This document shows, piece by piece, positions 8,156 through 17,555 of a DNA stretch of 64,000 nt. The stretch spans positions 4,002,518 to 4,066,517 of the forward strand of contig NZ_CP087952.1 of the NCBI RefSeq assembly GCF_028752835.1, written 5' to 3'. Origin of the DNA: Desulfosarcina sp. BuS5. GTDB taxonomy: Bacteria > Desulfobacterota > Desulfobacteria > Desulfobacterales > BuS5. A program made the position numbers and the translations under genes. The notes beneath the pieces are model-generated. The model was not told the origin of the DNA and searched no databases. It was given only the letters and a program-made list of their open reading frames with translations. Position 1 is the first letter of the stretch; every line of letters starts with the position of its first letter.

Positions 8156-8461
8156 ATGCAAGGATCTCAATGGGGAATCATCGGTGGCATATTGGGTGGA
8201 GTTTTGGGATGTATCGGTGGATTAGTTGGCACATATTTTAGTATAAAAAATACAAATGGACCAAAAGAGAAATCGTTCATGATCAAAGCATGTATTATTG
8301 GATGGAGTGGAATAATATTGTTTTTAGTTTTGATGTTTCTTCTACCCAGTCCATACAGGTTTTATTTATGGATTCCTTATGGGCCAATCTTAGCCATAGC
8401 AATTATTAAAGGCAATAGAATACAAGCTAAAATAAGACAAGAAGAAGCAAACAAAAAATAA
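8156..8461 (+). CDS. Small glycine-rich membrane protein, unknown function
   Basis: 101 residues. A first hydrophobic segment is GIIGGILGGVLGCIGGLVG (residues 7-25), followed by two more (about 42-62 and 69-84), then a basic/acidic tail (KIRQEEANKK). No family is recognised. ATG 8156 follows a good aaggaga Shine-Dalgarno. It is the only gene in a short cassette (8134-8551). Confidence 0.6.
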   Translation: MQGSQWGIIGGILGGVLGCIGGLVGTYFSIKNTNGPKEKSFMIKACIIGWSGIILFLVLMFLLPSPYRFYLWIPYGPILAIAIIKGNRIQAKIRQEEANKK

Positions 8462-8465
8462 ACCT

Positions 8466-8558
8466 TATAACAAGGCAAATGCACTCGGACTGCCAAAAGC
8501 TGCGCCGCTCGTTCCTCGCTATGCAGCTTTTGGCAGCCGGTGATTTGCGACGTTAGCG
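8466..8558 (+). other. attC site, canonical form without element A or B
   Basis: taacaaggcaaatgcactcg on the left and cggtgatttgcgacgttagc on the right, with the inner palindrome ctgccaaaagctgc / gcagcttttggcag. Core GTTAGCG at 8552. About 90 bp, with canonical integron attC architecture and no insert. Confidence 0.88.
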
Positions 8559-8612
8559 CGGCCAAAGTAATCGGGAGTATACCTGTGAGGAGTAGACAAT
8601 CGAGGAGAGCAA

Positions 8613-8957
8613 ATGGGCGCAGACTACCTGGAACAAATTAGAAAAGAGATAGCGTACATCAAGCCATACGAGAACCAGGATTTTGAGTGGTACAACAAAG
8701 GAATGACGTTGCTGAGGAACGCAAAGCTAGAAGCAGCCGAGCTGAAGTTCAAAGAGTTGGTGATGTCGCAGCCTAAACACCATAATGGGTATCACGGTCT
8801 GGCGCTCACCTATCAGAAGATGGGACGCAAGGATGAATCCGTGTTTTTTATGGAGGAAGCGATTGCCAGAGCCAAGTCGTTCGTGGACGAAGGCACAATG
8901 GATCAGGAAGCTCTGGATTGGTTAGAGCAGGACCTTGGGCAGATCCAGCAGATGTAG
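8613..8957 (+). CDS. TPR-repeat protein, cassette copy 1
   Basis: 114 residues with about two tetratricopeptide repeats (residues 25-90: FEWYNKGMTLLRNAKLEAAE and GYHGLALTYQKMGRKDESVF). TPRs make protein-protein contacts; the partner is unknown. There is no signal peptide, so it is likely cytosolic. ATG 8613 follows a gaggag Shine-Dalgarno. The entire 1044-bp cassette is repeated at 39758-40801 with an identical protein. Confidence 0.75.
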   Translation: MGADYLEQIRKEIAYIKPYENQDFEWYNKGMTLLRNAKLEAAELKFKELVMSQPKHHNGYHGLALTYQKMGRKDESVFFMEEAIARAKSFVDEGTMDQEALDWLEQDLGQIQQM

Positions 8958-9472
8958 GAGCGTCAATCAATTGGACGTGGCGGAGTCTGTAGCGATCAGT
9001 GAGTGCGACAAACGAAGCCGTTTGACAGTTTAGGAGGTATGCTTCGTCCCTGCCTGGGAGAGAGGGAAACTTGCAGTGGTTCGGGAGGGGTTTCGTGAGA
9101 GCCGCAAAAGACATCCTTCGCGGACTACGGATGCCTTTTGCTAGTCTCAGGCGGGGAGAGGTGGTAATCGACGCTCGGCGAAAGCTACTGATGGTAGAAG
9201 TGGTGAGTTGGAATGGGGAGTTAGCGTGCTCGCATGGTGAAAGCGCAAAAGCTATCCTTCGGGGCAGTCGAAGGAACACACGCGAATCAGACCGTCGGCG
9301 GGGCGAAGGTGAAACGCGAGCGAGGAGCGGATAACTTTTGCTTGTTTCGTGAGCGAAAGTATGTTGGTGAAGCAATCAGTTGAAGCGGGAAGCGGATTTG
9401 TCGACAGGTCGAGAGAACGTGGAGGGGAATGCGCCTTGGGAGCGGGTTCGTTGGGCAAAAGTAAAGGGCCGC
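8958..9472 (+). other. Gene-less stretch of the TPR cassette
   Basis: About 515 bp with higher GC than its neighbours, between the TPR gene and the attC site. Open frames exist on both strands but lack a start with a ribosome site or recognisable sequence. The stretch is conserved in the copy at 40164-40678, but since the whole cassette is nearly identical this does not show selection. A structured RNA is possible; I see no known class. Confidence 0.4.
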
Positions 9473-9802
9473 GCTAACAACGCGTTGCAGCCGACTTGGC
9501 TAATCGGCGCGCTTTTCGAGTTTCCTCACCCGCATTGGGGTCGGTTTGCAGGCGGATGTGCTCGCGCCGAACCCGCCAAGCGGCTGAACGCAACCGATAA
9601 GTTGACCGTGAGCTCCGCTACGCTACGCACACGGTCAACTTATCGCCGGCTGTCGAGTTCCTCGAACGTCCTTGACAGGTTCCGCTCACGCTCCACCTAT
9701 CAAGGGCGTTCGAGCCGACTGCGATTCTCGACACTGAATGAAAAAAAACCGCCTTTTTCATTTAGTGCCTGCGATTCTCGCGGCTCAACAGCCGGCGTTG
9801 TG
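9473..9802 (+). other. attC site of TPR cassette copy 1, filled by element A
   Basis: ctaacaacgcgttgcagccg on the left and cggctgaacgcaacc on the right. Here the right arm is followed by element A (9596-9796) then GTTGTGT; in the second copy (40679-40807) the same arm runs straight into GTTATGT. Confidence 0.88.
9596..9796 (+). repeat. Element A, copy 7 (filled site of the duplicated cassette)
   Basis: 201 bp inserted exactly between gcaacc and gtt. One stem base in H3 differs from the other copies (catttag for cattcag). The corresponding empty site is at 40801/40802. Confidence 0.95.
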
Positions 9803-9831
9803 TGTAAGAACAAAAATTAACGAGGTGTAAA

Positions 9832-10207
9832 ATGTCTAATCAGCAATCCCTTAATCAATTTTTTACTAGAAAAATTCTTCATGTGCCCAAGTATCAGCGT
9901 AGTTATGCGTGGGAAAAACAAAATGTAAGAGAATTGTATGAAGACATACAAGAGGCCTATGAGACCAACTCTACACATTATATTGGGACAGTTGTTTTAG
10001 CGAGGACACGCGATAAAGATGTCTACAATATAGTTGATGGACAACAAAGAATCACGACAATAATAATGTTTATCAACGCAATAATAGAAAATCTTTCTGA
10101 TGAGCGCGACAAGGAGTACTACAAAAGATTTTATATTAAATCAAAAGGCCAAAATAAGCTTACACCGCTTGAGAGAGATGCAAACTACTTTAACAGCCTA
10201 CTTTCCA
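9832..10207 (+). pseudogene. GmrSD-type (DUF262/DUF1524) restriction protein, N-terminal fragment
   Basis: First of three pieces of a broken gene. Removing the inverted group II intron (10208-14785) and the IS66 element with its 8-bp duplication (14948-18401) joins 9832-10207, 14786-14947 and 18402-19576 into one uninterrupted frame of 570 codons plus stop. This part holds the DUF262 (ParB/Srx-like) NTPase motifs VPKYQRSYAWE and YNIVDGQQRITTI. GmrSD enzymes are type IV restriction systems that cut phage DNA with modified (glucosylated) cytosine. The reading frame has a gaggtg Shine-Dalgarno. The fragment now ends in a stop a few bases into the intron, so the product is inactive as it stands. 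Confidence 0.88.
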
Positions 10208-10357
10208 GGTAGGAGCATCGGTTACCCGACGCCCCCCCTACAGACCCGTACGTGAAGATTTCCCTCATACGGTTCCTCGGTTCAAATCCTTTTTACCGGA
10301 TTATCAACCAAACAGGCGACACCCCGTTTGGCGTATAACTTTGCAGCCCTTACGGCA

Positions 10358-11139
10358 TCAAATATTATGGACTATTCTGGGTAATGGCAGTGGGTATGTT
10401 GTGCGCAAGTCCTCGAACATTACTTCGCCCTTGTGACTTCTTCGGCTTAACCATCGACGCCATGCTTTCTCAGTATATTCAAACACAACTTCCAGCACTT
10501 TGTAGTTACTTATTACTCCAAAGTACTGGTAAAAACCTCGCAGTTTACTGCAAAGAATCTCATACTGCTCGGCCATTGGCTTATGACGGTTATCCTTGCA
10601 CCATATCCATATTCTCTTCATAAAACGGCTTGAACGCTTTCTTGCCGTCTTTTTCTTTATTACCATGTACCCTTTTAATGATTTTGACCAGTAAAATGTA
10701 AACCCTAAAAAATCAAACGTCCCGTTTCCCTTTCCGCTAATGCGTTTGGAAAATCGAATCAGTTTTGTCTTTTCCGGGTGAAGTGACAGCTCGAACTGTT
10801 CGAACCGCCTGGGTAATACATCCATGACACGCAATGCGTCTTTTTCATACTCGAACCCGAGGATGAAATCATCCGCCCAGCGTATGATGGAGCATCTCCC
10901 TTTCATCCGGGGGATCACTTCTTTCACGTACCAGTCATCTAAAACATAATGAAGAAAGATATTACTGAGCACAGGGGAAATTACTCCTCCCTGTGGAGTG
11001 CCCGTTTCAGAGTACGTCAGGTTGCCTTCCTCCATTACGCCTGCATTCAACCACTTCCCTATCAGGCGAATCATTCCGCCGTCACTTACTCTCCGACGTA
11101 TCATGTCTTTAAGTAACTCGTGATTAATATTGTCAAATA
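10358..11139 (-). pseudogene. ltrA: Group II intron reverse transcriptase/maturase, C-terminal part (copy 1)
   Basis: This piece carries the RT catalytic motif RWADDF, the thumb/maturase region and the C-terminal KAWRRWLSRRSHKGEVMFEDL. It is separated from its N-terminal part (13446-14031) by the 2.3-kb IS at 11140-13445. The intact version is at 20399-21757. Confidence 0.88.
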
Positions 11140-11294
11140 TGGGGTGTCTAAATCCCCATAATTAGCTTGCTCAGGATTTGGCCCCCCCTTCAGAATATAA
11201 GTTATGTATGTCAATTTGCTCCATTTATAAACAAAGCATTAACATGTTGATAATACCCATTATTTATATTTGAATGTGGTCAAACAAATGCTTA

Positions 11295-12934
11295 TTAAGC
11301 TGCGGCACGGTTATTATATTCAGCATTATTGGGCGCATAAGGTTGTTTTGTAAACTTATTTACGGGCCCACCTAATTGTTCAAAATTTGCTGTAATATCA
11401 GTTACATCTTTTGATTTTTCATCATTTTTTGGCACCGGTAGAAGAGTTAAACCACAGTCAAACTCAGTTGACAAACTATCTGTAAGGCTTCCGGGGGTTG
11501 GTAAAATTTTTCGGCGCTGCCGAGTTAAAGACAACAACTTATTTTCAACTTCCTGTTGTTCCTTTACTGTAACGCCCATTGCCATCCGAACGGATTCTCT
11601 ATTCACAGATCCGCAAAAAGCCGGTAAACGAAGTGCAATTCGGTTTGCATCTTTTACTTCTCCTGTACCATGTGTTTTACCAAGTCCAAACAGGGATTCA
11701 ATATTATCAGAACAAATAGGCATTCCAGTATTGCCCATGCCCAATGATTCAGCGACTATTAATTGTTTTTCCATCCAGGTAATAAAACCGATACGTACTT
11801 GAGAGCTTTGAGGGATATTTTTTAAAAGTTCTTTGCACTCTTTGTAGGTTTTCATATTCAAGCCTTGAGCTTTAAGAATTTCCTGGCTTTTTAAAAGAGG
11901 AGATGCATCACGAAGAAATCGCTTGATAAACTGTTTATATTCAGGAAGTTTACCAAGATAATTCCTAAGTTTTGAAACTACAGAGTCCTTTGAAACTCGC
12001 CCCCGTGGTGAGTGCTTAAGAACCATTTCAGCCCATTTCACCATTCGATGAATATTCATGAATCGAGCTTTTGTCGAAACCTTTGGGGGTGCAAAAAATG
12101 CAAGTACTGTTTGCTTAAATTTTTTTGAGGCTTGTCCGCAAGCAGAGATAAAACAGTCATACGAAGGATGTTTTGTATATTCTTTTTTTAATAGATTGGC
12201 AACAACATGAGAAATATCATCAATGGAGAAACTTGAAAATCCTCTTTCATTTAGGAGTCTGACACCTTTCATGAGGTCCATTCCTCCGTCTTTCAAATAT
12301 GCAGCAGGTTTTCCGGTGATGAGAATCACCTTTTGTAAAAAATTTGCAATGGATTCTCCAGTCCATGATTTCGCCACTGAAATTGCTACACAATTGATGT
12401 TTTCAAGAGTTGGAGCACCTTCATGATTTTTAAAATGATCAGTTCTAAGCTCCAAAATAGCAAGAATTTTACCAGCTCCCAATGCTATTGAGGTATCTAT
12501 CATCCAAATAGCACCATTTACAATCTTATCCATATCAAAAGAAACAGAAGAAAGCCCTTTATAGTTCCAGATTTTTGATAGTGAATATCTGGTGACCCAG
12601 TTAATGATCGTTTGAGGGCACGGTATTTTGGTTATCCCAAGGTATGCTTGTAAAATGCCAAACATTCTTGATATTGCTCTGAATCCAACGTGTCCGACCA
12701 AAAATAGGCGTAAAGAAATAAAAATCAATTCCTCCTTACTATTAACCGACAATGTGTTCTTTTTACGTTCTTGTTCTAATTCTTGTCTATTTTTCCGGAG
12801 TTCAGACTTGTATTTATTTCGTTCATTTTTAGTACGTTTCAGCTCAGCTTTCTGATACTTAATTATACGAGTACGATCAACTGCTTTGTCTTTCCAGGCA
12901 GTTCTACTTTTTTTAATTTTGAAACTTTACTCAT
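11295..12934 (-). CDS. DDE-type transposase of the 2.3-kb IS (predicted -1 frameshift)
   Basis: The large frame covers about 485 codons (11295-12752). It contains plausible DDE positions: the D of WMIDTSIAL, the D of LKDGGMDLM and the E of SDNIESLFG. Upstream, ATG 12934 opens a short frame (MSKVSKLKK...) that ends early. A shift of -1 at a run of seven A before GTAGAAC joins it to an open frame, giving KSRTAWKDKAVDRTRIIKY and a charged coiled-coil-like N-terminus continuing into the transposase. Such N-termini are common in transposases of this type. The frameshift is inferred from sequence and is the same in every copy. Confidence 0.75.
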
Positions 12935-13070
12935 AGCAATAACCATCTTTTTGGTTAAAATATTTGAATATATAGGGAATAATAATTTTTTTCAATCAGC
13001 AATTTTGAATTATTGACGGCATTTTGTTATGGTCTACGCAAATTTTACTGAAAATATTGAAGGTGCCTGA

Positions 13071-13376
13071 ATGACATATGATAGATTGCAAGCAAAAATA
13101 ATCCCTGGCAAACATTGTAGCTTTTGTGGAAACGATTCTGTTCCTTTAATAAAAACAAAATGTTGTGACCAATGGATTTGCTGTGACACTTCTTTTGCAT
13201 CTATAAAAGGTGGAGATTATTGCCAATATCATCACGAGCACGAGGGTCTCTGCCATTTTCATTACAATAACAGCCATTCAGGGATATGGCAGGAGTGCAA
13301 AGAATGCCGGGATTTGGTTGGGGAAGATAATTTTAATGCTGCATTTCATGACCCCAACAATGTGCCAAGATATTAA
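13071..13376 (+). CDS. Cys/His-rich passenger protein of the 2.3-kb IS (copy 1)
   Basis: 101 residues with many likely metal ligands: CSFCGN, TKCCDQWICCDT, HHEHEGLCHFHY and WQECKECRD. It probably folds around two or more zinc ions. No family is recognised. It is divergently transcribed from the transposase and present in all copies, so it is part of the element. It may regulate transposition or be a passenger; its role is unknown. Confidence 0.65.
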   Translation: MTYDRLQAKIIPGKHCSFCGNDSVPLIKTKCCDQWICCDTSFASIKGGDYCQYHHEHEGLCHFHYNNSHSGIWQECKECRDLVGEDNFNAAFHDPNNVPRY

Positions 13377-13445
13377 TCGCACTCATGATAGGGCCAAAAG
13401 TTGAGCAAAAAAAGTAGCCACAAAACTGAGTTTTTGGACACCCCA

Positions 13446-14031
13446 TGTCAAATAGTCCTGTAATATCTGCGCTTACTATCCAGCTGATATTCTGCTTCAA
13501 GCATTGCTCACGTAAATCTTTGATTGCCATGTGTTGGCTCCGACCTTTTCTGAATGCATGGGAAAAATTGTAAAAATTCCTGTCAAATATGACATTCAAT
13601 ATGGCTGCTGCTGCTTTCTGGACAATTTTATCCTCAAGTACAGGTATGCCAATTGGACGCTTTTTCCCTCCTTCCTTGTCTATCCAGATACGCTTTACAG
13701 GAGACGCAACGTACTGTCCTCTCCGCAGTCGTTCATACAGATTATAGAGGTTTTGATCAAGATTTTCGGCATACTCCTTTGCCGTAACCTTGTCCACTCC
13801 TGCAGATTTGCTTTTCCGAATTTTACGAAAGGATTGTTTCAGTAAATCAAAGTCTATCCGATGGACTACTGATGTAAATACCAGTTCAGGATTACTTTGA
13901 GCAAGCAGCTCGATTTTGATAAGGGATGACCCACCTGTTAACACCGGTGGTTGTCCCCATTCTATCGGTCTGGAATTGCAAGCGACCGTTCTTGCAATTT
14001 CTCGGCTTTTTGTTGATATGGTTTGTGACAT
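13446..14031 (-). pseudogene. ltrA: Group II intron reverse transcriptase, N-terminal part (copy 1)
   Basis: Begins at ATG 14031 (MSQTISTKSREIART) and contains the RT fingers region (KSKSAGVDKVTAKEY, RRPIGIPVLEDKIVQ-like KKRPIGIPVLEDK, HAFRKGRSQHMAI, and SADITGLFD). The frame runs into the IS at 13445. Confidence 0.88.
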
Positions 14032-14785
14032 CTGTGTATCTCCCATAATTCCTGCCAAAAAAACGTTATACCCTGCTTCACCTTCCCTGCAGTGGGTCGC
14101 TTGGGCATCACTTCCCCACCTTTCCGATCAAGATAGTTCAATTCTTAATCATCGGTACTATGATCTGCTAAGACTTCCGAATGTTTATCTCAGGTTCGTT
14201 CGCTCTTCGCTATCCTCCCCTGATACCTTGTATCGCCCATCTTTTAATGTTTGTGTTTCTGCCAATGGCAGACTCGTTGCAAGGCGGGACATTCCTATGC
14301 AACGCCGGGATTTCGCTTGCGCTGGATTTCCTGTTACCGTTCTTTTTACCCAAGGAAACATCCGGGTCTCCCAAGTTCCCGAGCTACCCCTTTGAGTACA
14401 TGCCCTGGTCTAAGACCCCGGTGGTGTCCTGAATACTTGCCTTAGCATATTCAGGACTGCTGCCTTCCGCTGTCTCCAAAGCGTCGGCTTTTTCCTGCAA
14501 GCAGGATTATCACAATGACCACAACCATACATTTTTCGGGGCTCAATACAGAGCCTGCAATCTTGCTCCGTCCAGCTCCAGACTCCCGTTACCGGGTTTA
14601 CCTGTGGACTTCGCTACTGACCTGCTGGTTAGTCTTTAGTCAGGTGGGACTATCTTAACATCAATGCCAGAGCAAGCCCTGCAGAGATGAAGGAAACAAA
14701 CCGTTTCCCGAGCACCCACTTGGTAACAATATCGAGTTTCAAAGACCTTGTGTCTTATCCCAACGATTCGGATTTATCTTGGCAC

Positions 14786-14947
14786 GAGAAGGAGATTTGT
14801 CTGTTGAACCACACAGTAAAAGCCAAAGATTTATGCTTGATGTGTACACCGAGATATTAAATATTATAGATCAGTTAATAGAAAAGCCTCTTGAATTTCT
14901 TCGAGCTATAGAAGATCTCTACATCCTAGAATTCGTTGAGAATAACG
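14786..14947 (+). pseudogene. GmrSD-type protein, middle fragment
   Basis: Joined after the intron, the frame continues ...LLSREGDLSVEPHSKSQRFM and ends ...ILEFVENN at the IS66 insertion. The 8-bp IS66 duplication gaataacg occupies 14940-14947. Confidence 0.85.
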
Positions 14948-15073
14948 GTGTCCTTTCGGCAAGCGTGCATAGCGCAAAAAAAAATTTGGCGTAGGTAAGC
15001 AGTCAGCGGTTAGGTGCCTGTTTTTTGCAGGCACCCGGCTGATCAATCAGGATGGAAATATTAAAAAGTGATT

Positions 15074-16633
15074 TTATGCTTCAGGATTGTCCGGTTCAAT
15101 CAGTGCGGATTTATAATTCCACGGCATCCATTTATCTGGGGATTCTGACAACTCAGAGGCATGTTCCAGCAGTGCTGTCAGGTAATCAAAAGGATTGGTA
15201 CCGGATAAATTACAGGTATGAATCAGACTCATGAACAGATCACCTACCATGGCACCATGCTCAGTTTTATAAAACAGAGCATTCTTGCGATGCAGAACGA
15301 CCTTTTTCAAAGCCTGTTCGCAAATATTGTTGTCCAAAGGTACACCTGGTTCCCTGAGAAAAAGGGTCAACGCCTCCCAATGTTTGAGCATGTAGCCAAT
15401 AGCCTGGCCCAGCCCGCTGTTGGGCTCCACCAAATGTTGGTCTATTTGTTTGTGAAACCAGGTGTTGAGCTTTTTCATCAGCGGACCGCTGTTGTCCTGA
15501 TGAAACCGCAGCCGTTCTTCAGCTTCCATGTTCTGTTCTTTGGTAATCTTATCATTTTTATATACCTCTGCGAGGATTTCGAGTACATAACTGCACTCTT
15601 CCGGGAAGCTTTGCAGTACGTCAACAAACTGTCTTCGTCCATGTGTAAGACAATTTGCCAGCAGAGTTTCGAATTCTTTGGGAACATTTCTGGACAGAGC
15701 ATCACACATCTGAATGGGTGGGCTCAGACCAATACGACGCTTAAGTAAATCCATCAAGTTTTCTCCGGCATGCTGACGGCCGGTAAAAAACAGTGCAATT
15801 TTATGATCATCGGTTTTTGACAGTATACCCGTGGTAAATATACCTTTACGTTCCGGGTTATTTTCTTTGTTTTCCTTCATCAGGGACAAAACCTTCATAG
15901 TGGTGTCATCATTATGAATGATATCGCCCTGAGCGCCCTGACGGATAAATTCCTGATAAATCGGAGTAAGTTCCATTGCCATTTGATCGACAATCTCGAA
16001 CTGTGTCGATGCAGGCAATGGTATGCCAAGACTTTGCTGAAGATCTTTAAGTCTGTTAAATGGCATACCGGTACCATATTTCAAAAGAGCAATCATGGCC
16101 TTGGCTTTTGCATCATATTTGTCTTCACCCACATTTTCAGGTGTCGATGCGGTGAAAATTGCTCCACAGAGATTACAGCGTAAACGCTGCATTTCATAGA
16201 CAGTTCCACTTAATGGAGCGTTTCCGGTGATGCGTATGATTCGCTGCGGCTCCTTTAATTCATATACCTTGCCCTTTAAACATTCAGGGCAGTTGTCTCC
16301 AGGTTTAAGAGTATCATGGAAGACTCTGACTTTTTTTGCCCCGGTATAATTTTTAGCAGGTTTGCGGCCATGACCTTTTTTAGCTTTAACAGAATTCTTC
16401 TTTTTTGGGTGAGCCTTTGTTTTTCCAGTTTTTTCGGTAGTTGCACCAAACAGCATGCGCAACAGCCGTCGTATGGAGGCGGCTTTATTGTCCACACACT
16501 GACTTAAAAGGTAGATAGTGTCAGCCATAGCCTTGATGAGTTCATAGTCCTCAGGTGGCAACAGTTCTTTAACACGCTTTAAAAGAGCATCTAACTGCTT
16601 GACGTCCAGGTCTATACGTTCCGGGGTCTTCAC
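15074..16633 (-). CDS. tnpC: IS66 transposase TnpC, copy 1
   Basis: 519 residues from GTG 16633, whose GTGA overlaps the stop of the DUF4338 gene; this is preferred to longer in-frame starts. The N-terminus is coiled-coil-like, then a basic linker (KKKNSVKAKKGHGRKPAKN) and a zinc ribbon (CPECL...CNLCG). The DDE catalytic domain follows: NDDTTMKVL, MCDALSRN and, near the end, the conserved IS66 motif LDNNICEQALKKVVLHRKN. It catalyses transposition with TnpA and TnpB. Confidence 0.92.
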   Translation of the reverse strand: MKTPERIDLDVKQLDALLKRVKELLPPEDYELIKAMADTIYLLSQCVDNKAASIRRLLRMLFGATTEKTGKTKAHPKKKNSVKAKKGHGRKPAKNYTGAKKVRVFHDTLKPGDNCPECLKGKVYELKEPQRIIRITGNAPLSGTVYEMQRLRCNLCGAIFTASTPENVGEDKYDAKAKAMIALLKYGTGMPFNRLKDLQQSLGIPLPASTQFEIVDQMAMELTPIYQEFIRQGAQGDIIHNDDTTMKVLSLMKENKENNPERKGIFTTGILSKTDDHKIALFFTGRQHAGENLMDLLKRRIGLSPPIQMCDALSRNVPKEFETLLANCLTHGRRQFVDVLQSFPEECSYVLEILAEVYKNDKITKEQNMEAEERLRFHQDNSGPLMKKLNTWFHKQIDQHLVEPNSGLGQAIGYMLKHWEALTLFLREPGVPLDNNICEQALKKVVLHRKNALFYKTEHGAMVGDLFMSLIHTCNLSGTNPFDYLTALLEHASELSESPDKWMPWNYKSALIEPDNPEA

Positions 16634-17508
16634 TGTGTGTCCCCCCGTAAAAGGCTGCGAAAATTTTTGGCTAATGGATATCCCCAAACAGCCTTTATAG
16701 ATCGGTTCGGTTTAAATGTTTGATCATTTTTACCCCTGCCGGTGGTGTCTCCAAGATACTTCCAGTTCGCAGCCTTGTAACAGGTACCGGCAAAACGGGT
16801 TTTGTCCACAAAAGTTTCAAGGTACCAGATGGGATGATTGTAGATTTTACGCCAATCCAGGGCCAAGATTTTTATCATGTGACCAAGAAGATGGGAGGCC
16901 AGATGTGGTACGCGCACCCATGGTAGAATTAAAAATCGTGTATTATACGCCAAAAGGTGCAGATTTTTTTTACGCGTCTTCGCATCCCAGCCGATAAACC
17001 TGTCCCTGCAGCCTATATGCCTCGCTGCAGAAGACCAGGCAAAACATGCTATTGGCCGCCCATCAGTATAAACGATGTATTTCAGCTGTTCGCCCACTGA
17101 ATGGCAGTAACCCAGATAATGGTAATACTCGATCAGGCTGTTGAACATTTTTTCATGCGGGCTTCTGCGTACCTGGCAAAATTCAAGCGGCCGTATTTTG
17201 GCTAATTTTGTTTCCAGTAAAGTTTGATTGATCTGAATTTTTTTAGGTTTTCTACGTTCTACAAATGGATTATGGGGATTACATTTTTTGTCCGGCAGAC
17301 GTATGAATCCTGCACGGTGCAGTTCTAACATCATACCCCGACAGACCATATCACGCAATGCCCCATTGGCCTGGACCCAATTCCAGGCTATGCACAGTTT
17401 TCTGGAAAGCGCCCGGCGGCTGGCATCCGGATTTTGAGCAATAAGCTCCTTGATAAAAATAATATCTTTGTCAGTAACGACTCTGCCTCTATACGTAAAC
17501 ATGGGCAT
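16630..17508 (-). CDS. DUF4338 (DruA-like) protein inside IS66, copy 1
   Basis: 292 residues. The region from about residue 130 (VGEQLKYIVYTDGRPIACFA, IGWDAKTRKKNLHLLAYNTR, HPIWYLETFVDKTRFAGTCY, WKYLGDTTGRGK) matches DUF4338, the domain of DruA in the Druantia anti-phage system. The N-terminus looks like a helix-turn-helix (DASRRALSRKL...WVQANG). It lies between tnpB and tnpC and overlaps the tnpC start, so it is co-expressed with the transposition genes. Classical IS66 elements have only tnpA, tnpB and tnpC. Its role could be accessory to transposition or DNA nicking (inference). Confidence 0.8.
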   Translation of the reverse strand: MPMFTYRGRVVTDKDIIFIKELIAQNPDASRRALSRKLCIAWNWVQANGALRDMVCRGMMLELHRAGFIRLPDKKCNPHNPFVERRKPKKIQINQTLLETKLAKIRPLEFCQVRRSPHEKMFNSLIEYYHYLGYCHSVGEQLKYIVYTDGRPIACFAWSSAARHIGCRDRFIGWDAKTRKKNLHLLAYNTRFLILPWVRVPHLASHLLGHMIKILALDWRKIYNHPIWYLETFVDKTRFAGTCYKAANWKYLGDTTGRGKNDQTFKPNRSIKAVWGYPLAKNFRSLLRGDTQ

Positions 17509-17555
17509 CAAATATCACATTTTTTACTGGAACGCAAGTCATTAAATATTTTTTT

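Larger units (their letters stand above)
11140..13445 (-). mobile_element. 2.3-kb insertion sequence, copy 1
   Basis: Bounded by inverted ends tggggtgtcYaaa and flanked by the 9-bp target duplication tgtcaaata (11131-11139 and 13446-13454), verified against the uninterrupted intron at 20985. Its length is 2306 bp. It carries a frameshifted DDE transposase (minus) and a divergently transcribed small Cys/His-rich gene. I cannot assign it to a named IS family. Confidence 0.9.
10208..14785 (-). mobile_element. Group II intron, copy 1 (interrupted by the 2.3-kb IS)
   Basis: On the minus strand the intron starts gtgccaagataa (14785 downward) and ends gatgctcctacc (about 10208). Without the IS and its 9-bp duplication it is 2263 bp, the same as copies 2 and 3. 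It lies antisense to the GmrSD gene, so the GmrSD transcript cannot be repaired by splicing. The flanks read cttctc | tggaa, matching the targets of the other copies. The catalytic domain V-type hairpin (ccgtatgaggg ... cttcacgtacgg) is near 10245-10275. Confidence 0.88.

Noticed and set aside
8848..9375. 175-codon minus-strand frame in the TPR cassette (and its copy at 40054).
   Set aside because: No homology features, overlaps the TPR gene antisense, has biased Ser/Arg/Pro composition, and lies in a GC-rich stretch where long random frames are expected.
13916..14395. 159-codon frame antisense in the intron 5' region (also 20035 and 28480).
   Set aside because: It lies within the structured intron RNA and is copied only with the intron; no protein family signature.
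15218..15748. 176-codon + strand frame in the IS66 element (and similar antisense frames in the other copies).
   Set aside because: A shadow of tnpC on the opposite strand with no family signature.
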